Positions 45,246-57,390 of a stretch of DNA of 64,000 nucleotides are shown one piece after another. The notes beneath the pieces are model-generated. The model searched no databases. It was not told where the DNA came from and was given only the letters and a program-made list of their open reading frames with translations. The first letter of the stretch is position 1, and the number at the start of each line of letters is the position of its first letter. The DNA lies in the NCBI RefSeq assembly GCF_029873635.1, contig NC_080419.1, positions 62,119,040 to 62,183,039 of the forward strand. The letters are read 5' to 3'. The position numbers and the translations under genes are program-made. The stretch comes from Malania oleifera. Taxonomy: Eukaryota > Streptophyta > Magnoliopsida > Santalales > Ximeniaceae.

Positions 45246-46826
45246 GCTAAAGACAAATCCAACACTCATGACAAACAAATAAGCTTATTCCAATTGAAAC
45301 CAAGCCACATAGGAATGAAGAAATAAATGTGTATGATCCTCAATAATAGCTAGCATAACCTATAACAAACATATCAAGGGAAAGGGCCATGTCAAAATTA
45401 GTAAATAATCACAACTTCATTTCACCAAGATTTGAGTAACTTCCCTTGAACTAAAGAGGAATTGAAAACAATAAAAATAAAAATGATTCATTTCATCTTC
45501 TAAAGGTAAACCAATATCAATGTGCATTAAAAGAAGAGTATACGGAATATATGACAAAGGTGGAGTGGTGGTTATAGGCCTGAGTCAGACATCCAATTGC
45601 TTTGATATGAATAATCCGGAGGATGCCTTAAATATATATATATATAGGTAGTTCACCCAATTCTTATATTTTTAAATAGGGGTGGCTAGTGGATAAAAAT
45701 ATGTTAATTCACCTGGTATTTTTTTAATAAAATAGCATAGCAGGTGAAGATTAATAGCAATAACAAATGCATGCAAGAAATTTAAGTAACAAGAAGAAAA
45801 TTAGGAGCTTTTTCAGCAATTGAAGATTGTCAGAGCAAATAAACCAAATCTGATTATCAGCATAAGAAGCTGTTAGCCAAAACAAATTCATTGGTACAGG
45901 GGTAGAAACAAATTGGTGGACAATCATGATAAGATAACAGCAAAAAATGACCAAGAATATGCTTGAAACAAAATCAGACACAAAATCATCATCCAAAATT
46001 CACCCATGGATCACATTTGTGAGACTCACAGCTGAAAGCCTGTGAATCAGACTGTCCACGAGATCTGAAAACTTCATAGTTTATACCATGCTTAGGCATT
46101 GAAGAGCAAAAATTGGTATAATGCAGCAGTAGGTTTAAAAAACTAAAGGGAGTCCGAGAAGGTGGCTCACAGCTAGGCCATCAAAACCACAAGTGATGTA
46201 AATCAAGAGAACGATGTCATAATCTGGAGGTCTGAAAACATAAGTATGTTATGGATGGCAAAAGGGAATGTGGGAAAGTTAGATTAAATTACAAAAACTG
46301 TGGCAACCAATTGATGCAGTTGAATCAATACTTACATTTTTTTTTAATAGCTATCATTGTCACAAAAATAGCATAGCTACCTATTTAGTTATATAAACAG
46401 TGTTTATACTATCGGGCTGCATGTGGAAGATTACCATTAATTCTTGATGTCAAAGATACATCATAATTAGTAGATGATAATAGCCAAATTTAAAGAGGAG
46501 CATTAAGAATTGCATTATTCTTTTGAACGTATAACTTCAGAAATAAAATATCACCAACATAGACTTGAAAAAAGTGACCACCACATTACCATGCACAAAA
46601 GCGAATATATAATTTAACTGTACAACTCAAGGATTAAATGTCATTTCATCATGGTTAAAATTACATGTTTAAAAATAATTAATGCTCATTTAAATATCAC
46701 AAGTTTCCCAAGGCAAAGATCAAGTTAACTTGAGAAAGTGGAAGATGGATATGGGTCTGCAGCAAACAAAAAAGAATAGAGAATCTCTATTAACATCCAA
46801 TTTAAATGCTCTTAACATTAAGAACT
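45246..46826. other. Non-coding DNA between the two direct repeats
   Basis: No gene is supported. A weak exon-like stretch on the minus strand near 46020-46075 (reading DLVDSLIHRLSA before a gtgagt) is noted only as a possibility. Confidence 0.3.
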
Positions 46827-47345
46827 ACATACAATACACTAGCAGCTAGCAAGCCAAACCACATCCCCATACTCTAGCAACTCTAAAACTGAATGATCTA
46901 AATAATAGATAACCTTGGCATTCCCAAATTGTATTTTCCATGCTAGCTCCCCACAAAAGCAAGAACAAAGTACTATAAGAAGAAAAAAAAAAAAAACCAA
47001 CAGCAACAACAACTCCAAAAAACGTTAATGAAGGTGTATGGCCATAAACAATATACCAAGCTTGATAGTTGCAACCCTGATGTTCAAGTTGGAAATATGG
47101 GATATATATATATGAAAAAAATGTGGAGTAACCCCTTTTTCCTGGCTCCAGTTATCCTAAGAACAAAATTTTTTGATGTTGCCATCCTCACTCTCTCTCC
47201 TTTTTCTTTGTTTTAAAGATCCACCCTCCGGGAAAAAATCCACCAGTAAATGCCTAAAGTATCCCCCTAAACCACAACCAAATAGAAGCCTAGAATAAAA
47301 AGAATGCCCCGAACTTAATCTAAGGCCCCAAAATATCCTTCTAAA
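46827..47345. repeat. Large direct repeat, copy 2 of 2 (partner 44690-45245)
   Basis: Same ordered words as copy 1, with an A tract at 46981-46995 and a TC-rich stretch near 47190-47210. Confidence 0.9.
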
Positions 47346-48637
47346 CATTAAGGAATCATCATTCTTTTTTTTTGGCTTTCTACCCCTGAAATGAGGGTGG
47401 AAAAAACTTGTTCAACAAACCACATATAACTAAACACCCCAACAAAGGAGAAAATATCCAGAAACAACAATGAATTAAAGTTGAGATTATATCAACAAAA
47501 AAAGAAATGCAGAATAGGGTAAGGAACCTAAAAAGAAATCTGCTTAGAAAAAAAGTTAAAAATTGCTATGGCATTATCCCCACGGAGATTATGAAGTAAT
47601 TGAGATTATATATGGCACATAACAAACAAAAAAGGGAAAAAATGGCAACAGTAGTCGGAAAGAAATGGAGGCACTTCATCTATAAACGGGATAATTAAGC
47701 CAAGAACAACAGATTGCTAAGACACTTAAAAGTTTTAAGATGTACATTTAATCCAATTTTAGCAAATTCGCATTCTGCTATGTATCCACAGATTTTTTTT
47801 TATTTTTTTTTTTAACATTCAGCTGACCAAGGAGGTTAAGTGCAGTGTGAACAGACATACAGATTGGGCAATTACCTCCCAAGGGCTGCAATTGTTTGTA
47901 AACTCTTGTACTTTGTCAATGAAGCCCAGATGCAGTAAATCCACAGCAGGAGGAGACAATGAACAATTAAAAATTGCTTACAGTAGCCTCCATAATCTGT
48001 ATAAAATAATAATTCTGTTAGATCTTAGTAAATGAAGCGCATTTAATCATTTTCTAGTTGCCAAAAGCATAATGTTCAGAAAATGAAATTTTTTTCTTAT
48101 TGATAGCTTGATATGTCCAAACAAATTGCATTCATTATTTTTTTTACATTCTGCTGTATAAAGAGCTTTGTAATGTAGTGGTAACAACCAGTATCCCTCT
48201 AGGGGTCCACCCCCTAACCTTTTGCCTCCCTAGGGACATGGACTATCCTCGGATAACACCAGAAGTTTTAAGAAGCCACTTTCTTGAGTTCAAATTGTTG
48301 ACCATACACAACCCCTAATTTACGCAGAAAGAATCTGCAAATTACTTCTTCACACACCGCAACTTCCAAGTGCACCATTTGTGCTCTTCTTCTCTTTTCC
48401 TTCATTCCCCATTTTAATTATCCCCAAGTGCAGTGTGGAAAAGGGACACAAAGTGCTCACTGCTTAACAGCTCTGCCTTTGCAATTGTCAAAAAACCAAC
48501 ATGTCTGAGCTAGTAGACCCTAACTTGGGTTCACCCACAATGTTCCAATGCCACAAAAGCTTGCAGAAGAAATCCATGATTAACATAACACTACTGTACT
48601 AAAAATTGCAGGAAAAGAGCACCTATTTCCTGCTAGA
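47346..48637. other. Non-coding DNA, one exon-like stretch
   Basis: On the minus strand 47965-47876 is open in a frame reading SPPAVDLLHLGFIDKVQEF then TNNCSPWE. It ends at GGGAG|GTAAT, a plausible donor. No acceptor or family was recognised. The rest shows nothing. Confidence 0.3.
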
Positions 48638-48850
48638 GGGTTCATTTTGTCTTGTCATCTTTGATTGGATACTAATGTCATAGTTCCTACATGCTGGGTT
48701 AGCAAATCCTTAGTGGGTTCATTTTGTCTTGTCATCTTTGATTGGATACTAATGTCATAGTTCCTACATGCTGGGTTAGCAAATCCTTAGTGGGTTCACC
48801 CACAATCTATTTCCTGGTAGAGGGTTCATTTTGTCTTATCATCTTTGATT
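48638..48850. repeat. Two identical 77-bp tandem copies plus a diverged third
   Basis: 48638-48714 and 48715-48791 are identical by eye (gggttcattttgtcttgtca onward). A third, diverged and incomplete copy begins near 48822. Perfect identity suggests a recent duplication. Confidence 0.92.
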
Positions 48851-50759
48851 TGATATAAATGCTACAGTTCCAACATGATCGGCTGCTTGATCAATAATTG
48901 CCATCTTATCTATCATCATAAATTATAAGCTACTAGATATTCATGGCTAGGCACCATTCATGCTGCGTCCTAATCACAAATGAGAACAAAAATGGTTGAT
49001 GGGCGTGGAGGCCTATGGAGCTCTACTATGTGATGAAGAACAAGGCAATGCACAATGTCAATGCTATGGGGCAAAAGAAATGCATATTGATGGAGAGAGA
49101 GAGGCTTGGGTAGTGTTTGTGTGGTGGGAAGTTGGTTATGATTGAGATATTTGGAAGAGAACCAAAAGAAAATGTCAAGTTCATCTTTAGGAAAGTCAAC
49201 CACTTTGCCTAATTTATTGGTTTAGATCACATGGGAGAAAGAGACAATTTCATTTAGCCCAGTTATGGTGTACATTTAGGAATAGCATTTTTGAAAAAAG
49301 GGTGAACCAGGCAAGTGTGTTCCCTGCAATCTTGTTTTTTTAAAGCAAAAGAAATATTACATTTATTAATATCATCTCAAATAGTACTAAGATAGAACTA
49401 ATATTATATCTGATTCTCAAAATGAAATTGAAGCAAGAAAAATCATTGTGCATGACAATGCTGAAGATAAACAACTCTAGCTAGAATGATCAGTGACACA
49501 TGACAATGCTGAATCTATTTTGAGCAATCATTCTTTTTTTTTAATAGCAAAAGAAGAGATCTCATTAATAGGAGAAGAATTTACGAAGAGTTGAAAAGAC
49601 ATGTCCTGTCAAAATTCTGAAACAAATCAGAAGGGGAAAAAAAAAAACTAAAAACAACAAAGAAAAAAATAGGGAAAATCAATTCAAAGACTATTTCAAG
49701 TCATCATTGTGCATGCCAAAACTTTAAAATTGAACAGCTACAACCATTAAAAAGCTTAGTACTTCTCCCCTTCCCAAGAAAGCACAAAAGAAAAATCCAC
49801 CAAAGAATCGAACAAAAAAAAATTGCAAACTACCCATGTACTTTAATGAAAAATTTATTGAAGTGCTGCAGCACCATGAACTGCTGCAAACACAATGAAA
49901 TTTCTCAGAATAATACAGTGCAGCCCACCTGCTAACAGCGCTCTACCACACAAAGATTCATGTATACATGAATGGAAGCATGCATCATCACACATTGAAA
50001 GTATTCTGAAATATTTTTTTAGGCTTCAAAACAACGTGGCAGTAAAAAATTGAACTTGCATAAATAAATTTCATAGCAATAAAAAAGATAAAATGAAAAT
50101 GTAATTTAAGGTAGGAGGACAGTGATGATCACTAGAGTAGTACTCATCTGTTTTTGAAGTTTTATTTATTTTATTTTATTTTTTTGCTGGAGAGCTGTGT
50201 GGCTCCCACTGTTAACTATTTCTTGTTCCAATTAAAACAATGACACAAGGGTTAAATTGGTGTTAAAAGGACCAGAAGGAGAAAATCAACAAAAAAGGGA
50301 TAAAATTTAACTAAGATAATAAACTAATGCAAAATAAGATAAGAGTTATAACCTGAGTGGGCTAACAAAGAAGAATTGAATATTGAATTCACTAAAATCC
50401 ATAAATGTAATAACATTGGGAATAGTAATATAAGTTTATCAAGAAACATATATAAAGGCTGAGAACATGAATTTCAACTTTAGGCCTTGAATTTGGAATT
50501 TTGTAGAGTGAAAAAGAAAATTAAATCCATGGAATTCTAAATTTTAAATCTTTAGATTTATGTTCCAAAAACACAAGAGCAGGAAAGACAATGAAATGGA
50601 GACAATGTCCTAACTAAATCATAACACAAGAATCTTCATCTATATTATTATAATTAAAAAAATAGTTAAATTCATTAATGAATGAGGAAAATGTTGAAAA
50701 AAATAAATAAATAAATTAAGTAGTCACTTTACCTAAGATATTCGCTTGTCAGCTAACTG
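48851..50759. other. AT-rich non-coding DNA
   Basis: No gene is recognised. A possible small MITE-like piece (gaacatgaatttcaac ... aatctttagatttatgttcc) is at about 50463-50565. Short simple repeats occur throughout. Confidence 0.35.
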
Positions 50760-50920
50760 GCCAACAATGTACATCAAACCCTAACACTCCCCTCATTTGA
50801 CCTGCATGTCATATGGTGCCAAGATAGTGTTGCTCCCATTGGGAATTGAACGTCGGACCTCCCAGCAATAGTGGCTCTAATACCATGCTAATTCACAGCT
50901 TGATCAAAGCAATATGGTTC
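50760..50920 (-). mobile_element. SINE-like tRNA-related sequence
   Basis: On the minus strand it reads agcatggtattagagccact, then ggaggtccgacgttcaattccc, a recognisable B-box-like GTTCAATTCC after an initiator-tRNA-like stretch. It continues with gtgttagggtttgatgtacattgttggcc, a tail I have seen in plant tRNA-related repeats. Target repeats were not identified. Confidence 0.4.
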
Positions 50921-50993
50921 CTGGCTAGCAATGTATATCTAGCATTTTTATATATTTAGAACTTCTCAAAAAATTCATGGACATCATACTAAC

Positions 50994-51061
50994 CTTTGTA
51001 TGACATGCCATCAACATTGTCCGTAGGAATCAAGGGTACAGCATGTGCATGTGGCTTTTTG
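50994..51061 (-). other. Possible 68-bp exon
   Basis: It lies between an acceptor (ttcttag) and a donor (AAAG|GTTAG) on the minus strand, with an open frame reading KKPHAHAVPLIPTDNV then DGMSYK. I do not recognise a family. Codon content looks protein-like, but the stretch is too short to be sure. Confidence 0.3.
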
Positions 51062-51244
51062 CTAAGAACAAAAAAATGTAAGAAGCATTTTGTGAGCTCC
51101 CAAGACAAATGTATAGTTCATTAGGGAATCAAATTTCATGAACTTAATCTCTAGAAAACAAGCTAATAAATAATAGTGAGCTTTCATTATAACATTAATA
51201 AGTAAACAATAAGCAACAAAAAATGTTCATTAGCATAATATGTA

Positions 51245-51394
51245 GAGTTTTTTCCCGTTTTATTATTAAAATGAAATAAAATATTAAATAATACTCTATT
51301 TAAGAAAAAATTTCCCAAACTGATGCTCACGTAATCTCGCAGCACCAAGCTGTGAGATTTAAAGCTCCAATGAGCGAGAAGGTGACGCGTGGCA
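51245..51394 (+). repeat. Left terminal inverted repeat of the MULE
   Basis: It is the reverse complement of 56185-56334 with about ten to fifteen differences. It includes the block gatgctcacgtaatctcgca and ends near ggtgacgcgtggca. Confidence 0.92.
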
Positions 51395-51423
51395 CGGGGT
51401 TGAGCAAATCTCGCAGGACCAAA

Positions 51424-51580
51424 GCAAATCTCGTAGGACCAACTTGCGAGATTTGCCATGCGTCAGCTCACGGAACTTATGCGCAGCAAATCTCGCAGGA
51501 CCAAGTTGCGAGATTTGCTGCGCATAAGTTCCGCGAGCTGACGCATGGCAAATCTCACAAGTTGGTCCTGCGATATTTGC
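51424..51580. repeat. Subterminal hairpin with 74-bp arms
   Basis: Arms 51424-51497 and 51507-51580 are reverse complements with four mismatches. The loop is nine bases (ggaccaagt). The arms contain repeated gcaaatctcgcaggaccaa words and the motif catgcgtcagctc. Antisense ORFs across it are artefacts of the symmetry. Confidence 0.93.
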
Positions 51581-53019
51581 TTCACCCATTCTTCTGCCCC
51601 TTCCTCCTTCAATTTTCTTCGCGTTGCAGAGCAGCCAGCACCAGTGCAGCAGTGAGCAGAGGCCGGACGCTGTAGGTTACCGTTGGCGAACGTTGCTGGG
51701 TTACCGTTGCTGCTCATGAACGTTGCTGGTAGGAATTGCTTGAGGAAGATTATAAAAGGGGGAGATGGGTTAAGGCCTTTGAAACCCTAAGCTCATGTTT
51801 TTTTGAATTGAAAATACATATTCTTTGATTGATTGGTTGATTTGTTAGTGTGCATTATTTAGTCCGAATTACCTTCAATTCATTGATTGAAGGTTTTTAT
51901 TTCAAACTCTCAAATTTGAGGTATGTATTTTAATTTTGTTCAGTTTTCCATTTAATTTTTCAGTTTGAGGTATGTATTTTAATTTTGTTCAGTTTTCCAT
52001 ATTGATAATTTTAGATCCAATGCATATAGTTCAACAATCATGAGATGATATATTGATAATTTTAGATCGAATAATTAATAGATGATTTTTTCTTAATTTT
52101 AAAATTGAATTATATTGCATCAATAAATAATATGTTAAAATATATGATTAGTTTCTAATATGTTTTACACTAAAATTAAAAATATTTTTAATTAAAATTT
52201 TAATTGATAATTACGTTCTTATTATTTTAACTAACATTAAAATGTTTTTATTAAATGATAATAATAAATATATTATTTTGTAATAAAAAATAATCTTATT
52301 CTTGATGTATATATATAACATGTGATTGTCATATTTTATATGTATGAATTAGATACTGTGATTGTCATATCTTGTGTATATGTATATACATACTGTAGGA
52401 ACTCCATTTCCAATGGATTTTTGTTTCTTGAATAGCTTGTTTGATCTTATGTTTCATATTTTTAGTGTCTATGAATTCCATCTTATGTTCGATCCTATGG
52501 TAGATTAAAGTGATAAAGTGCTAATTGAATTATATTTTTCGAAATGAGTTTATATAAATGGCTTAAAACTTCTCAAATTGTAGTTTAATTATTTTAAATT
52601 ATATTGTATTTATAGGTAATAAATATGTAAACATGTAAAAATAAATAGCAAATTCAATCACATTCTTCTTAATTATATTCTATACATGTGTTTGAAAGAA
52701 TGGCTAGTTTCATGACAAATTATAAGTAGAATGTGAATCATGCCTGATTGAATTGCGTATCCTCATGTTAATGTCATGATTTTATTAGAAGAAGTTCCAT
52801 AAAATTGTTAAGATTTCATTTCTCATCTATTTAAGTTACGTATCAAGATTGTTGGTACTTAGGTGATAAAGTGAAGGGGTGAAAATTATTTATTTAGTTT
52901 AGAGCTTTCATTTAAAAATTAAAAATCAAGCAACTTATTTTTAATATAACTTATTTAATTCTTAATCGAACAAAAAATTAATAATAAATTTGAGTGACAT
53001 ATTGATCTAAATGCCTCCT

Positions 53020-53190
53020 GCGTGGCTGATGCAGTGATGTGAATTGCATGTTGGTAGATATTATAGGTTCTTGCATGCTCACACTAGATTATTACATTGT
53101 TTGCAAATGTTTAAGGGACATGGTAAAAATGGGAAAATGTTCAAATTATAAACGGCATGCTGCCGAAATTTTTGTAGGACTTTTCCCAAA
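53020..53190. repeat. Dispersed repeat shared with 1520-1700
   Basis: The words ggctgatgcagtgatgtg, ttggtagatattataggttc, gcatgctca and GGCATGCTGCCGAAATTTTT occur in the same order as in the other copy. Here the repeat lies in non-coding DNA upstream of the mobile domain gene. Confidence 0.55.
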
Positions 53191-53366
53191 AAAGTATTGC
53201 ATGCATGCAACAATTGTTTCGAAGTGACGAGTGAAACATTTAGGGAAGATTGCATGCTCATGAACGTAGTGAAATTAATTCTTGATTACTATTGACTTAA
53301 CATATCACTTATACATATAGTTGTTGTTTTCCGTAGGTCTTTTTTCTCCCCCGAGCATCGATCGAA

Positions 53367-54721
53367 ATGGTAGGAAGTTTAAGCAGTACTCCGGTGACGG
53401 TATTATTGTACATAGGGGGGGACATTATCACTGAACCAACTGGTGTTAGTTATAGTATTCTGCCAGTTCAACCTATTTGAATTGGCCATAGGTGTAAATT
53501 AACTACATTGTACATGTTTAAGTGCAGTTCCTATGGAGGCCCTACACGGCTGAGATTCTAGCCGACCTGCGTCCTGACTATGCAGTCGAGAGTGATCTAT
53601 GGGTAACCCGAGTGCCACTCATATGCTTTCATATTATCGAGCGGTATCTCCCCGACCGAGTCATGCGACAGTTCGGGTATTAACAGGGCATTCCCGACCG
53701 ATTTCTAACATCGAGGGTAGATATAGTTGGGGATGACCTCCGCGGCATGGATGAGTCGAGGAGTCGCAGACTGGTCGACTATGCATGCGATATTCATCAC
53801 TACGTGGGAGCATCGACGAGACTACATCGTACCAGGAGTGGCGGAGGATGGTCCATTACGTCAAGATGACCCATACTTCACTTGGTATAGGTCCATCACA
53901 CGCCGCTTCGTCGACAGGACTGCTGCTGTATATTTGAGTCTCGTAAGAAGACTTTAACCCACAATTCCTTTTGTTATATATACGTTACAATTTGCATGGG
54001 TTAACCAAAATATTTTCATATCTTGCAGGCTGACATAGTAATTAAGGCAAATCAGATCTCGTCAGATCCTGCTATCCACTGATTGATAAGTGCTGCATTG
54101 GACCTTGTCCACGAGGACGGTCGACGAATCCCAGCACGAGGAGGTCGACCTAATGTACCAGCACGAGGAGGTCGACTAGCTCCAGTACGAGGAGGACGAC
54201 ATGCCTCCTCTAGTCGTCCAGTGAGTCCCATCTCCTCGCCACCGGTTGTACAGGCGGAGTACATGTTCGGTCCGTCAGCACCGTATGCGTCTTCCACTGC
54301 AGCTGATATTGCGGGACCGTCGAGTAGACCGACTGACGCCCCATTTGACTTTGCTGTCACTCCATCGATGTCATTTTTATTGGACGACCTTTTGGATAGG
54401 GAGGAGGTCGATGCACCCGCTATGCCGCCTCGTTCTCGTCCCAAGACATCATATCAGTTCTCACCGCGTGCGCTTCGCATGGATGATGATTATGCAGTAC
54501 CTCTTGGCGGAGATAATCCACATCCACGACGACAGGACAGGACACCTGATGCAAATGACCAGCAGGGAGAGGGCAGCCACCACGACCCCGGAGACGACCT
54601 CGCTACGGCACGAAGTAGTTTAGCATTATTTTCATTGTATTTCATTTGTATGTATATCATTGATTATTTTTATTTCATTTATATAGTATTGATTAATTTT
54701 ATTTTATTTGTATATCATTGA
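53367..54721 (+). pseudogene. Plant mobile domain (PMD) protein gene of the MULE, broken
   Basis: A first piece (53367-53480) reads MVGSLSSTPVTVLLYIGGDI with GVSYSILP, then TGA. After an acceptor (tgcag, 53523-53527) the PMD starts FLWRPYTAEILADLRPDY and continues with VPLICFHIIERYLPDRVMRQ and FGY. A TAA at 53681 interrupts before QGIPDRF. A frame change near 53700-53765 leads to WEHRRDYIVPGVAEDG and FTWYRSITRRFVDR. These match the domain found in MAIN/MAIL1 and the PP7-long-form-like proteins, which occurs both in host genes and in transposons. A later piece (54083 on) encodes an RGGR-rich, Pro/Ser-rich tail. Role in the element is unknown. Confidence 0.82.
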
Positions 54722-54775
54722 TTATTTTCATTTCACTTGTATAGCATTTCATTATTTTCATTTCATTTGTATTGT
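54640..54775 (+). repeat. Minisatellite-like TTTCATTTGTATA repeats
   Basis: Several imperfect units of about 45 bp (tttcatttgtatatcattga and variants) follow the mobile domain gene. They create the hydrophobic tail seen in the open frame there, which is unlikely to be real protein. Confidence 0.75.
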
Positions 54776-55921
54776 CATGTGTCTTGTGCACACTTCGTAC
54801 TCTTGAAGTTAGTATTTAAGGGTATTTATTTATTTAATCTGTCTGCTTAGTTGTTTGTTTCTTTTTGTATGACTACTTTTTATTTTGGTCCAATAAAATA
54901 ATTTCTTTCGCACGATATTTGACTTACCAACTACCGTACAAATTAATGGATTTCAAAATTAACTCAAGTAAATATAAAAATCAAACTGAATTGAGATGAA
55001 TAAAATGACTTTTATTTAACTAAATAGTGAAAGATTAGACCTTTGCTCCAAAGAATTAAATACTGTCAAATGTAAAAAATGACACATAACAGTTTTATGT
55101 TGCAACATGCAAAGTGCGGAAGCCTTAGCCCAAAATGACAATGGATAGAAAATTTTTGTTATTTTAAGTTTGAATGGTATCGCAACATCTAAAAGTGTTT
55201 GAAATTGTTGGAGGTTATAATAATAACTTTGATTTCATAGAATCGGTACCAACCTATTATTTTCCTAACTGTATTTAGTTCACTTAATTACTACTTGTTG
55301 ATTGGTTTGTAGACTAATTATAAATTCAGTTTTAATTTATCTTGACAATATAAAACAATTAATAGTGTGAGCTTTTAATGTCACTTTTGTATATATATAT
55401 ATTAGATCGAGTGAATTATGGTTTTTAAGGATTTTACCCACTCAGATAAGTCTAAATAATTTTTTTTTTTTTTTTTATTTAACTAGGGGTCAATTTTTAG
55501 GTAAAATTAGATTCGTAAATATCTATCAATATCTTCTAAATTTTTTTTAAAATGTTTGTAAATATCAAGTTCTTTTGATTAATACTCCAATTTTACGATA
55601 ATAGTTTGTAATTATGAATAAATAATTCTAAAAATTCAAATTTTATAAATTAAATAGGAATATTTTAAAAAATTAACTCCTTGAGATTTAAATAATTTAT
55701 GTTCCAACGAAAAAGAACATTTTACAAAAAATACTTATCTATAAAAATATTTATCTAAAACTAATTTTATCTATTATAACTATTGTTAGTATATTTATTT
55801 GTAAAGAATACTTATTTTTTTGAAATTTTTTTCCAAATAATCACTAATTCAATTATCGAAAAAATTGAGTACATTCAAAAGCCTTCCTTGGAAAATATTT
55901 TATAATTTCTTTACAATTATA

Positions 55922-56099
55922 AATTAAAAGACATTTTGCGTTATTAACGTCGAATTAAAATATTTTGTTCTTTTAATTGGTTATAAAGCATATTTTATTT
56001 TACATATATAAATTAAAAGACATTTTGTGTTATTAACGTCAAATTAAAATATTTTGTTCTTTTAATTGGTTATAAAGCATTTTTTATCTTACATATATA
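55922..56099 (+). repeat. Two tandem copies of an 89-bp unit
   Basis: The words aaattaaaagacattttgcg, ttattaacgtc and ttttgttcttttaattggtt recur with a period of 89 bp, with few changes. It lies inside the MULE near its right end. Confidence 0.88.
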
Positions 56100-56184
56100 T
56101 ATATGGGGTAAATCTCACAGGAAGAACATGCGAAAATTAATTGGATAAAGTAAATCTCGCAGCTTGGTCCTGCGAGATTTACTC

Positions 56185-56334
56185 TGCCACGCGTCACCTT
56201 CCCACTCACTGGAGCATTAAATCTCACAGCTTGGTGCTGCGAGATTACGTGAGCATCAGTTTGGAAAATTTTTTCCCAAATAGAGTATTATTTAATATTT
56301 TATTTTATTTTAATAATAAAACAGGAAAAAACTC
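56185..56334 (-). repeat. Right terminal inverted repeat of the MULE
   Basis: Partner of 51245-51394, ending aaaaaactc before the target duplication. Further aaatctcgcag...ctgcgagattt words lie just inside (56150-56182). Confidence 0.92.
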
Positions 56335-56344
56335 ATAATATGTA

Positions 56345-57264
56345 TCCTTTCCTTATAGTCAATCATTGTGTTCCAGTGATTGTTGTTCATCAACTATGAG
56401 ATATTAGAAATTAGAAATATATAAATAACACGAGTCTATATATGTATATGAATGAAATTTGAAGGAATAAAGATTGAATGTAATCTTAGTGCAAATCATT
56501 TTATTCAAGGTGCTTCAGAATGAGAACCTGAGAGAGAGGGGGGAGTAAAGCTAAAAAAGAAGAGTTGTAGAGAGAGTGGGGTGCTTGAAAGGGGAAGATC
56601 ACATTAGTCAAGAGTATCAGCAGCTTGGTGTGGCTTCAAAAAAAAAATGCAGGAGAGAGAAGAGGAGAGAAAAAGTATAAACATCAGAAAAAAATACAGA
56701 GGAGAATAAACTTGGGTGGCCAATTTTGCCATAATGACTTCTATACCATCTCAACTCACCAATATCAAGGAAAAGCTCCTAAGTTGCAAGTCGAATATCA
56801 ATAATAACACAGCTCAAGTTTTGCACTTGTATCTTCATTTGTCACCACATAGTCCAAGTTTGAGACATAAATTTGTGCCACTTCCTAATAATCTATTTCC
56901 AGTATTCTAGAAGCTCTAAGGCTATCTTCAAACAACCATGGACACAAAATTTTGGTAACATCAAACTGGTTAGTATCACAGATCTCATAGACAATAATGC
57001 TTAACAGTAAATTAGATTAAACCAGCCACCCCCACAACAACCAAACGAACAAACAAACAAAAAAGTGCTACCCAAATTTCAATAGCATAGTCAAATTCAC
57101 AAATCAAGGCAAGTAGCAGGGTCAAGGGACTAATTTATGAAACTCTGTATAACCTAGCTATGCGTTTTCTTTTAGCAAAAATTCCACTTAGCACAGTAGA
57201 AAGTTGAGAACAAAGATATAAATATATACACAAACAAAAAATTTTGATCAATCAGAAATACAAA
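56345..57264. other. Non-coding DNA right of the MULE
   Basis: No gene is recognised. A purine-rich stretch with gagagaga words lies at 56525-56700. Confidence 0.35.
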
Positions 57265-57390
57265 TATTTTGATGAAAAGCAACAACACATGCAAGAAAAT
57301 GATATGCTATGATATTCCTGAATATTTTGATGAAAAGCAACAACACATGCGAGCATATATATATACATGCTATGATATTCCTGAATGGTC
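57265..57390. repeat. Tandem duplication of ~60 bp
   Basis: The unit aatattttgatgaaaagcaa plus caacacatgc and tgctatgatattcctg occurs twice (about 57265-57323 and 57324-57390). The second copy has an extra catatatatatat. Confidence 0.9.

Larger units (their letters stand above)
51245..56334 (+). mobile_element. Mutator-like element (MULE), 5.09 kb, carrying a plant mobile domain gene
   Basis: The ends are 150-bp terminal inverted repeats starting gagttttttcc. A perfect 10-bp target duplication ataatatgta (51235-51244 and 56335-56344) lies at the outer edges, the size typical of Mutator elements. Inside are subterminal aaatctcgcaggaccaa repeats, a long hairpin, and the pseudogene of a plant mobile domain protein. 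No transposase (mudrA) was recognised, so movement would depend on another element. Confidence 0.93.

Noticed and set aside
51187..51717. Several ORFs on both strands with repeated SHKLVLRDLL-type words
   Set aside because: They come from the inverted repeats and hairpin at the MULE end, which read similarly on both strands.
54052..54444. Minus strand ORF of 130 codons
   Set aside because: It is antisense to the RGGR-rich tail of the mobile domain gene and reflects its GC-rich repeats.
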